36,261 nt of DNA from an uncultured Pelagibacteraceae bacterium (GTDB taxonomy: Bacteria; Pseudomonadota; Alphaproteobacteria; Pelagibacterales; Pelagibacteraceae), in assembly GCA_902611465.1 (NCBI GenBank), contig CACLZS010000012.1:1-36261 (forward strand), written 5' to 3'. Position 1 is the stretch's first letter; each line of letters opens with the position of its first letter. The notes under the pieces are model-generated. The model made no database searches. It saw nothing but the letters and a program-made list of their open reading frames with translations, and was not told the DNA's origin. Positions 16,138 through 23,271 of the stretch are shown one piece after another. Position numbers and translations under genes: made by a program.

Positions 16138-17288
16138 TGAGCTTAAGCAATTGCTATAACTTTGATGACTTTAGAAAGTTAGCAAAAAAAAAACTCCCTG
16201 CACCTATTTTTCATTATATAGACGGAGGAGCAGACGACGAAGTTACAATGAATAGGAACACAGATTCATTTAATGAATGTGATCTAATTCCAAATATTTT
16301 AAATAGTGTTGGTGAACCTGATTTAAAGACAGAGGTTTTTGGAACAAAGATGGATATGCCAATTTTTTTATCACCTACCGCCATGCAAAGCTTGTACCAC
16401 CCAGATGGAGATAAAGCTTCTGCACGTGCTGCTGAAAAATTTGGTACGATATACAGCATGTCTACTATGGCTTCATTTTCGATTGAAGAAATTGCAAATC
16501 TTTCAAGTGGGCCAAAAATTTTCCAATTATATATTCACAAGGACCAATCTATAACTAATGACTTAATTGATAGATGTAAAAGAGCAAACTTTAATGGAAT
16601 GTGTATTACAGTTGATACTATTGTTGCTGGAAATAGAGAAAGAGATCATAGGACAGGTTTTACAACACCACCAAAATTTACTTTAGATAGTTTAATGAGT
16701 TTTGCTATGAGACCTCAGTGGGTCTTTAACTATTTTACACATAAGAAATTTGAATTAGCAAATCTTAAAGATAAAGTTGATAAAGGTACAAATATTGCCC
16801 AATCAGTTATGGGATATATAAATGAGCAATATGATCCTGCAATGAATTGGAAAGATGCAGAGTATTGTATAAAAAAATGGGACGGCCCAATTGCACTTAA
16901 AGGAGTTATGTCAGTTGATGACGCTAAAAGAGCTATAGATATTGGATGTACAGCCGTAATGATATCAAACCATGGTGGAAGACAACTCGATGGATCTAGG
17001 TCTCCATTTGACCAAGTAAAAGCTATAAGGGATGCTGTTGGAGATAAATTAGAGGTAATTTTAGATGGTGGAGTTAGAAGAGGGACACATGTTCTTAAAG
17101 CATTAGCAGCGGGTGCGACAGCTTGTAGTTTTGGTAAAGCATTTTTGTTTAGTTTAGGGGCTGGTGGCCAACAAGGAGTAGAGAGATTACTTCAAAATAT
17201 GCATGATGAAATAAGACGTAACATGATATTGATGGGATGCAAAAGTATAAGAGACTTAGATGAGTCCAAAATCATTTATAGAAGATAA
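16137..17288 (+). CDS. FMN-dependent 2-hydroxyacid oxidase/dehydrogenase (copy 2)
   Basis: 383 residues, the same length as its upstream neighbour and clearly a tandem paralogue. Motifs are HYIDGGADDE, SPTAMQSLYH, FQLYIHKD, ITVDTIVAGNRERDHRTGF and SNHGGRQLDGSRSPFDQ with catalytic His279. The FMN phosphate loop is standard (LDGGVRRGTH), but the next glycine-arginine pair is FGKAFLF, with Lys where the family usually has Arg. The start shares a base with the stop of copy 1, so the pair is translationally coupled. The two copies may form a mixed complex or act on different hydroxyacids. Confidence 0.92.
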   Translation: MSLSNCYNFDDFRKLAKKKLPAPIFHYIDGGADDEVTMNRNTDSFNECDLIPNILNSVGEPDLKTEVFGTKMDMPIFLSPTAMQSLYHPDGDKASARAAEKFGTIYSMSTMASFSIEEIANLSSGPKIFQLYIHKDQSITNDLIDRCKRANFNGMCITVDTIVAGNRERDHRTGFTTPPKFTLDSLMSFAMRPQWVFNYFTHKKFELANLKDKVDKGTNIAQSVMGYINEQYDPAMNWKDAEYCIKKWDGPIALKGVMSVDDAKRAIDIGCTAVMISNHGGRQLDGSRSPFDQVKAIRDAVGDKLEVILDGGVRRGTHVLKALAAGATACSFGKAFLFSLGAGGQQGVERLLQNMHDEIRRNMILMGCKSIRDLDESKIIYRR

Positions 17289-17353
17289 AAAATTTTAATT
17301 AATAGACATATTAAATCTTTTCAGTTAGTTTTTCTTTTTTTAAAAATAAAATT

Positions 17354-18520
17354 ATGAAACTTGCAAAAAATTTAGAAAATTTAGGAACAGAGTCTGCATT
17401 CAGTGTACTAGCAGAAGCTAAAGCATTAGAAGCAAAAGGAAACCCAATGATTCATTTGGGATTAGGTCAACCAGATTTTAAAACACCAAAACATGTAGTT
17501 GAAGCAGCTAAAAAAGCTTTAGACGATGGTCATCACGGATATGTCATGTCAAACGGAATTCCAGAGTGTAGAGAAGCCGTAACAAGATGGATAAAAAAAC
17601 GATATGGCGCAACTATAGATGCTGAAAGAATTTTAATTATGCCAGGTGGAAAGCCGACAATGAGTTATGCAATTCAATGTTTTGGCGAACCAGGAGCAGA
17701 AATAATTCATCCTACACCTGCTTTCCCAATTTATGAATCGATGATAAATTATACTGGTTCTACTCCAGTCCCCTATGATCTTACTGAAGATAAAGATCTT
17801 AAATTTGATCCAGATAAAATATTATCTTTAATTACTGACAAAACTAGATTGTTAATTTTAATTAATCCAAATAATCCTACGGGTAGTTTTGTCGAAAAAT
17901 CAGTAATAGATTACTTTGCAAAAGAATTAGAAAAATATCCGCATGTCACTATTTTAAGTGATGAAATTTATAGTAGACAAATTTTTGACTATAAAGAAAT
18001 GCCATCATTTTTTCATTACGAAGCATTAAAGGATAGATTAATTGTTTTAGAGGGTTGGAGTAAAGCTTATTCGATGACAGGTTGGAGATTAGGGTGGAGT
18101 TATTGGCCCAAAGAAATGGTTGCCCATGTAAATAAATTACTCATCAATAGTGTATCTTGTGTGAACGCAGCAGCACAATTTGCAGGGATTGCAGCTTTAG
18201 ATGGTCCAGATGATTCAATTAATGATATGTTAGATAAATTCACTTTAAGAAGAAATTTAATTCATAAAGGTTTGAATGATTTACCTGGAATAGAATGTAG
18301 TCTTCCTGGTGGAGCTTTTTACGCTTTTCCAAACGTCAAAGGCACTGGCATGACAGGTGCAGAATTTTGCAAAAAAGCAATGCATGAAGCTGGTGTTGCA
18401 ATAGTACCTGGAACAGCATTTGGACAAACATGCCAAGACTACGTAAGATTTAGTTTTGCCGCATCTAGAGATAACATACAGCAGGCCTTAGAAAATATAG
18501 GTAAGATGCTTTCTAAATAG
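17354..18520 (+). CDS. Class I/II PLP-dependent aminotransferase
   Basis: 388 residues of the aspartate aminotransferase fold family. Visible motifs: LGLGQPDFKTP (~36), LINPNNPTGSFV (substrate/PLP Asn), LSDEIYSRQIF (PLP-binding Asp and Tyr), EGWSKAYSMTGWRLGW with the Schiff-base Lys237, and VRFSFAASRDNI (carboxylate-binding Arg). Its place between hydroxyacid oxidases and a hydroxyacid dehydrogenase suggests that it transaminates the 2-oxoacid product (glyoxylate to glycine, or pyruvate to alanine), but this is inference. It starts 65 bp after the oxidase pair. Confidence 0.9.
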   Translation: MKLAKNLENLGTESAFSVLAEAKALEAKGNPMIHLGLGQPDFKTPKHVVEAAKKALDDGHHGYVMSNGIPECREAVTRWIKKRYGATIDAERILIMPGGKPTMSYAIQCFGEPGAEIIHPTPAFPIYESMINYTGSTPVPYDLTEDKDLKFDPDKILSLITDKTRLLILINPNNPTGSFVEKSVIDYFAKELEKYPHVTILSDEIYSRQIFDYKEMPSFFHYEALKDRLIVLEGWSKAYSMTGWRLGWSYWPKEMVAHVNKLLINSVSCVNAAAQFAGIAALDGPDDSINDMLDKFTLRRNLIHKGLNDLPGIECSLPGGAFYAFPNVKGTGMTGAEFCKKAMHEAGVAIVPGTAFGQTCQDYVRFSFAASRDNIQQALENIGKMLSK

Positions 18521-18557
18521 GCTGTATTTTTAAAAGATTTTTCTGTAATATTTACTT

Positions 18558-19931
18558 ATGAATGAGATTGTACAAACAGAATTGAAAAAAATCTTTAACG
18601 GAAGATTTTCAACCTCTGAGTCCACTCGAGCAAATTATGCAAGGGGTGAAGATACGTATGATCCAATTCTTTCAAAAGCTGTAGTATTTCCAGAAACAAA
18701 TGAGGAAGTTTCTCAACTATTAAAATTATGTAACGAACACAAAATACCAGTCGTTCCATTTGGTACAGGCACTTCTTTAGAAGGTCACGTCGTGGGAAAT
18801 CAAAACGGTATTACTATTTCTCTTGAAAAAATGAATAAAGTTTTAAGTGTCAATGCTGAGGACTTTGATTGCAGAGTTCAAGCAAATGTCACAAGAAAAC
18901 AATTAAACGAATATTTGAGAGAAGATGGAGTATTTTTTCCAATAGATCCCGGTGCAGATGCCGCTCTTGGTGGAATGGCAGCAACGTCAGCTTCAGGAAC
19001 AATGGCTGTTAAATATGGAACTATGAGAACTGTAATTTCAGGTCTGACAGTTGTTCTTCCAAATGGAGATATAATTAAAACAGGTGCTAGAACAAAAAAA
19101 ACTTCTGCAGGATATAATCTAACAAATTTATTTATAGGTTCAGAGGGAACACTTGGAATTATTACTGAAGTACAATTAAGATTATCACCCATACCTGAAA
19201 GTATAATGAGTGCAGTATGCTATTTTCCTGATTTAGACTCTGCAGTTAAAGCATCGCAAGAAGTTATTCAGTATGGTGTTCCAATTGCGAGAATTGAAAT
19301 GCTAAATAAAGATCAAATGGAAATTAGTATTAAATATTCTAAATTAGAAAATATAAAAGCATCACCTACTCTATTTTTTGAATTTCATGGTAGTGAAGCA
19401 TCAAATAATGAAAATATTGGAATTGTAGAAGAAGTTTCAAAAAGTAATGGTGGAAGTGATTTCCAATGGGCGTCTTCTCCTGAAGAGCAAAAAAAATTAT
19501 GGAAAGCAAGACACGATGTTTACTATTCCGTTAAAGCTTTGGGAAATGATATGAAAGTTTATTCTACAGATGTTTGTGTACCAATTTCAAGATTAGTTGA
19601 GTGCATTTCTTGGGCAGAAAAAGAAGTTCAAAAGTTGGGCCTAACTGCTCCAATGGTAGGTCATGTTGGTGATGGAAATTTTCATTCTATAGTTCTTTAT
19701 GATCCAGATGATGAAGATAAACAAAAAAGAATAAGACAGTATAGTGATGATTTAATCAATAAAGCACTTGAACTTGAAGGAACTATCACTGGAGAACATG
19801 GTATAGGACTTCAAAAAAAACATTACTTACTTAGAGAACATCCGGATAATGTGCCAGTTATGAAATCTATTAAACGATCAATAGATGTAAATAATATAAT
19901 GAATCCTGGTAAAATTTTCGATTTAAATTAA
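18558..19931 (+). CDS. FAD-linked D-2-hydroxyacid oxidase (GlcD / D-lactate dehydrogenase type)
   Basis: 457 residues. N-terminal PCMH-type FAD domain with VVPFGTGTSLEGHVVG (~74-89), DPGADAALGGMAATSASGTMAVKYGTMR (~135-160) and TSAGYNLTNLFIGSEGTLGIITE. C-terminal FAD-oxidase domain with MVGHVGDGNFHS (metal/substrate histidines) and GTITGEHGIGLQKKHYL. The length and single-gene layout resemble mitochondrial D-lactate dehydrogenase (LDHD) more than three-subunit GlcDEF; no glcE or glcF lies nearby. It would oxidise D-lactate, glycolate or similar acids, passing electrons to an unknown acceptor. Same strand and close spacing with its neighbours. Confidence 0.92.
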   Translation: MNEIVQTELKKIFNGRFSTSESTRANYARGEDTYDPILSKAVVFPETNEEVSQLLKLCNEHKIPVVPFGTGTSLEGHVVGNQNGITISLEKMNKVLSVNAEDFDCRVQANVTRKQLNEYLREDGVFFPIDPGADAALGGMAATSASGTMAVKYGTMRTVISGLTVVLPNGDIIKTGARTKKTSAGYNLTNLFIGSEGTLGIITEVQLRLSPIPESIMSAVCYFPDLDSAVKASQEVIQYGVPIARIEMLNKDQMEISIKYSKLENIKASPTLFFEFHGSEASNNENIGIVEEVSKSNGGSDFQWASSPEEQKKLWKARHDVYYSVKALGNDMKVYSTDVCVPISRLVECISWAEKEVQKLGLTAPMVGHVGDGNFHSIVLYDPDDEDKQKRIRQYSDDLINKALELEGTITGEHGIGLQKKHYLLREHPDNVPVMKSIKRSIDVNNIMNPGKIFDLN

Positions 19932-19940
19932 TTTATCTTA

Positions 19941-20894
19941 ATGAAAAAAATATTGGTCACTAGAAGATTGTTAAGATCTTGTGAGGATAAAGCAAAAGAA
20001 ATCTTTGAAGCAAATTTAAATCTTAATGATGAACTATATTCACAAAAAAAATTAATTGAAATGAGTGAAGGATGTGATGGAATACTATCAGCTTTAACAG
20101 ATAAGTTAGATGCTGAAACAATTAATCAATTACCAGACTCAGTTAAAATACTTTCTAATTTTGCAGTTGGATTTGGAAATATTGATTTAGAGGCTGCAAA
20201 AAAAAAGGGAATAACTGTAACTAATACTCCAGATGTTTTAACTGATGCAACAGCAGAAATAGGAGTTCTGTTAATTCTTGGTGCTTGCAGAAGGGCTTCT
20301 GAGGGAATTGAAAGAGCTAGAGAAGGTGGATGGGTTTGGTCAGCAGATTTATTAATTGGAAAACAACTAACAGGCACAAGATTAGGAATTTTAGGAATGG
20401 GAAGAATTGGGCAAAAAATTGCAAAAGTTGCTAAATCTCTTGGAATGATAATTCATTATCATAACAGATCAAAATTAAGTGAAGATAAAGAGCAAGGTGC
20501 AATTTACCATGATAATTTAAAAGATCTTTTATCTGTATCAGATGTCTTATCTGTTTGTTGTCCAGCATCAAAAGAGACAATTGATATGATTAATAAAGAT
20601 ACAATCGAATACTTACCTAAGGGCGCAGTAGTTACGAATGTAGCAAGAGGAGATATAATTGAAGATGAGGCGATGGTTGATGCACTAGATAGAAGAAAAG
20701 TTTATGCAGTTGGGTTAGATGTTTATAAAAATGAGCCAAATTTAAATAAAGGCTACTACAAACATAAAAGTGCATTTATACTTCCTCATTTAGGCAGTGC
20801 TACAAAGGAAACTAGAACAGCCATGGCAAATTTGGCCATAGATAACTTAGATGAGTACTTTAAAACAGGAAACTGTAAAAACAAAGTCAATTAA
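19941..20894 (+). CDS. D-2-hydroxyacid dehydrogenase (glyoxylate/hydroxypyruvate reductase type)
   Basis: 317 residues. The NAD(P)-binding Rossmann motif is LGMGRIGQKIAKVAKSLG (~150). Catalytic residues appear in order: Arg in NVARGDIIEDEAMVDAL, Glu in GLDVYKNEPNLN, His in LPHLGSATKETR. This is the pattern of glycerate dehydrogenase/glyoxylate reductase (GRHPR-like). It would reduce glyoxylate or hydroxypyruvate, the opposite direction to the oxidases upstream. It starts 9 bp after the FAD oxidase gene, so is likely in the same operon. Confidence 0.9.
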   Translation: MKKILVTRRLLRSCEDKAKEIFEANLNLNDELYSQKKLIEMSEGCDGILSALTDKLDAETINQLPDSVKILSNFAVGFGNIDLEAAKKKGITVTNTPDVLTDATAEIGVLLILGACRRASEGIERAREGGWVWSADLLIGKQLTGTRLGILGMGRIGQKIAKVAKSLGMIIHYHNRSKLSEDKEQGAIYHDNLKDLLSVSDVLSVCCPASKETIDMINKDTIEYLPKGAVVTNVARGDIIEDEAMVDALDRRKVYAVGLDVYKNEPNLNKGYYKHKSAFILPHLGSATKETRTAMANLAIDNLDEYFKTGNCKNKVN

Positions 20895-20970
20895 CAATCT
20901 CAAGTTGCATTAAGTCTTTTTGTCATCATTTTTAAAATGACTCTAAGTTACATTTATGTTTAATTGTCAT

Positions 20971-20984
20971 TAGTTAATTAACTA
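20971..20984. promoter_or_regulatory. 14-bp palindrome upstream of the TRAP binding-protein gene
   Basis: TAGTTAATTAACTA is a perfect palindrome that ends 2 bp before the ribosome-binding site of the next gene. Further up are an inverted GTCAT/ATGAC pair (20922-20926, 20937-20941) and another GTCAT (20966-20970). These could be operator sites, but AT-rich DNA makes such palindromes easily by chance. Confidence 0.35.
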
Positions 20985-20986
20985 TA

Positions 20987-20992
20987 GAGGAG
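20987..20992 (+). promoter_or_regulatory. Strong ribosome-binding site for dctP
   Basis: GAGGAG lies 6 bp before the ATG at 20999. It is one of the best Shine-Dalgarno matches in a window where most genes have none, fitting high expression of a periplasmic binding protein. Confidence 0.7.
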
Positions 20993-20998
20993 AAATAA

Positions 20999-22132
20999 AT
21001 GATTAAAGACAAAAAATCTTTGAAGGTAAAAAAATCACCTTCAAGACGTAAGTTCTTTAAAGCTGCTGCTGCAACTGGTGTTGCTGCTGTTGCTGCATCA
21101 TCTTTGGCTGCTCCAGCTGTTGCTGCTGAAAGAATAGAAGCATCAATGGTTGCTACTTGGGGAAGAGATTTTCCAGGTCTAGGAACAGGAGCTCAAAGAT
21201 TTGCACAAAGAATAACAGACATGAGTGACGGTAGAATACAAGTTACTTACTATGCTGCTAACGAAAGAGTTAAAGCATTTGACTCATTTGATGAAGTAGC
21301 ATCTGGTAACTCACAAATGTATCATGCCGCTGACTATTACTGGGTAAAGAAAAATCCTGCATGGGGTTACTTTACAGCAGTACCTTTTGGTTTCACTTAC
21401 ACTGAAATGAATGCTTGGATCAGATTTGCTGGTGGTCAGGAGTTATGGGACGAACTAGCAGATGGTTTTGGTCTTAAAAACTTCATGTGTGGTGATACAG
21501 GAGTTCAAATGGGTGGATGGTTTAACAAAAAAATCAGAAGTCCAAATGACTTTAAAGGTTTAAAAATGCGTATGCCTGGTTTAGGTGGGCAAGTAATTGG
21601 TAAACTTGGAGGATCTCCAGTTTCACTTCCTGGTGGACAGATTTACGAAAACTTAGTTTCTGGTGCAATTGATGCAACAGAGTGGGTTGGTCCGTGGAAT
21701 GATGAAGCTATGAAATTCCAAGAAGCTGCTAAATACTACTACTATCCTGGTATGCACGAGCCTGGATCAATGTTAGCATGCGGAACTAATAAGTCTTGGT
21801 TCACAAGCTTATCTAAATCTGACCAATTATTAATCGAAGCTGCTGCAGCAATGGAAAATGACGTTATGATGTCTGAGTACAATGCTAAAAATGGTGCAGC
21901 ACTTGCAAGATTGATTAATGATCATGGTGTTAAACTAGAGAAGTTTAGCGACAAGGTTTATGATGGTTTTGGAAAAGCAGCAGAGGAAGTCTTTGAAGAG
22001 ACAAGAGCGAGTAGTGGTCTTGCAGAAAGAATCCATACTAGTTTCTTAAAAGCTAGAAAAGAAATTGGTGCTTGGACAAACCTTTCAGACTCACCTTACA
22101 TTCAGCAAAGAAATAGAGTGCTAGGAATGTAA
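20999..22132 (+). CDS. dctP: TRAP transporter periplasmic binding protein (TakP/lactate-type DctP)
   Basis: 377 residues. A twin-arginine signal (PSRRKFFKAAAATG, ~14-27, then an Ala-rich core ending AVAA) shows Tat export in folded form. The mature protein follows the DctP family: a conserved carboxylate-binding Arg191 in GLKMRMPGLGG, then GQIYENLVSGAIDATEWVGPWND with Glu228-Trp229, and YYYYPGMHEPGS. These segments resemble TakP of Rhodobacter sphaeroides (2-oxoacids) and the Thermus calcium-lactate binding protein, so a 2-oxoacid or hydroxyacid is the likely ligand. This agrees with the catabolic genes upstream. It is followed by a terminator and the two permease genes. Confidence 0.93.
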   Translation: MIKDKKSLKVKKSPSRRKFFKAAAATGVAAVAASSLAAPAVAAERIEASMVATWGRDFPGLGTGAQRFAQRITDMSDGRIQVTYYAANERVKAFDSFDEVASGNSQMYHAADYYWVKKNPAWGYFTAVPFGFTYTEMNAWIRFAGGQELWDELADGFGLKNFMCGDTGVQMGGWFNKKIRSPNDFKGLKMRMPGLGGQVIGKLGGSPVSLPGGQIYENLVSGAIDATEWVGPWNDEAMKFQEAAKYYYYPGMHEPGSMLACGTNKSWFTSLSKSDQLLIEAAAAMENDVMMSEYNAKNGAALARLINDHGVKLEKFSDKVYDGFGKAAEEVFEETRASSGLAERIHTSFLKARKEIGAWTNLSDSPYIQQRNRVLGM

Positions 22133-22151
22133 TTACGTCTTTTATGTAATT

Positions 22152-22182
22152 AAAAAGGGCCCTTGATTGGGCCCTTTTTTTT
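22152..22182 (+). terminator. Intrinsic terminator between dctP and dctQ
   Basis: AAAAAGGGCCC (22152-22162), loop TTGATT, GGGCCCTTTTT and further Ts to 22182. The stem is perfect, with a GC core and an 8-T tail. It should end most dctP transcripts and let a fraction read into dctQ-dctM, giving more binding protein than permease. Confidence 0.93.
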
Positions 22183-22221
22183 AGTTTTATAAAAGTAAAA
22201 ATCTAGTATTTAAAAAGGTCA

Positions 22222-23271
22222 ATGGACGAAAAAAACAAAAGTATTCATCTTTACTTAAGAATTTTAAGTTATTCAGTAATAGCTTTTACTTTAGCTTTTT
22301 TATTAAACAACCTTCTTACTGTTTGGGCTGAATGGCCTGGTGTAAAAAAAATTTTCTCTCACTACGAATTGTTTGGTTATAAGCAAAAAATATTGGAGGG
22401 CTCAGACCTAAATCTTGGCTATGTGCAAGTTGGATTATATCTGATTTGTATAGGACTTCTGATTTTTTATGTATTTAAAACATATTCCCAAACTTTAGAA
22501 ACAGATTCAGCAATATTATCAAAATTTTCAGCTTACATAGTGAGATCATCTTTTTGGGCAGTATTCTTAGTTGGTTTGGCTGATTTTATTATATCTTTTA
22601 TGGTTGTTGAAAGATTATGGGAAACAATATTTAGTCCGGAAGTTAAAGCCTTTATGGTGAAAGCTCCAGAAAGAATAACATTTATACATTTTCCAATTAT
22701 TGCTGTTTCATTTATTATTGGTTATTTTACAAAATCTGTTGGTTTTATTTGGTTGGCGGTTTTAGTAGTCTTAAGTGAATTTTTTATAGTTTTATCTAGA
22801 TTTATATTTTCTTACGAACAAGCTTTTCAAGGTGATCTTGTAAGGTTTTGGTACGCAGCATTATATTTATTTGCAAGTGCTTATGCATTAATTCATGAGG
22901 GTCATGTTAGAGTTGACGTTCTTTATTCCACTTTTAGTGAAAGAAAAAAAGCATGGACTAATGCAATTGGTTCTGCAGTACTTGGAGTACCACTTTGTTT
23001 AATTGTTATATTTTTAGGTTTAAATGGTAAAGCAAGTATTATTAATGGACCGGTAGTTGCTTTTGAGGTCACTCAGCAAGGTTCTAATGGATTATATTTA
23101 CTTTATTTAATGGCAGTGTATCTAGCAGTATTCGCTATTACGATGTTGTTACAGTTCACAAGCTTTTTTATGGGTAGCAGTTACAAACTTCTGTTGAATG
23201 AGAATGAAACGAAAGTTTCAGATGTGAATAATACAAACGAGGTAAATGTAGAAAATATGGAAAGCCAATAG
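22222..23271 (+). CDS. dctQ: TRAP transporter small permease subunit (DctQ family, enlarged)
   Basis: 349 residues, about twice the usual 160-200 of DctQ. The first ~200 residues contain extra hydrophobic segments (LRILSYSVIAFTLAFLLN, VGLYLICIGLLIFYVF, FWAVFLVGLADFIISFMV, IIAVSFIIGYF, FIWLAVLVVLSEFFIVL). The C-terminal half (~205-325) holds the DctQ core with FWYAALYLFASAYALIHEGHVRVDVLY, a conserved 'GHVRVD' motif. The ~20-residue tail is Asn/Glu-rich. The stop shares a base with the dctM start (TAGTG). Confidence 0.85.
   Translation: MDEKNKSIHLYLRILSYSVIAFTLAFLLNNLLTVWAEWPGVKKIFSHYELFGYKQKILEGSDLNLGYVQVGLYLICIGLLIFYVFKTYSQTLETDSAILSKFSAYIVRSSFWAVFLVGLADFIISFMVVERLWETIFSPEVKAFMVKAPERITFIHFPIIAVSFIIGYFTKSVGFIWLAVLVVLSEFFIVLSRFIFSYEQAFQGDLVRFWYAALYLFASAYALIHEGHVRVDVLYSTFSERKKAWTNAIGSAVLGVPLCLIVIFLGLNGKASIINGPVVAFEVTQQGSNGLYLLYLMAVYLAVFAITMLLQFTSFFMGSSYKLLLNENETKVSDVNNTNEVNVENMESQ

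Noticed and set aside
18878-19192. Minus-strand open frame inside the FAD oxidase gene
   Set aside because: Antisense to the conserved FAD-binding domain; composition reflects the codons of the other strand.
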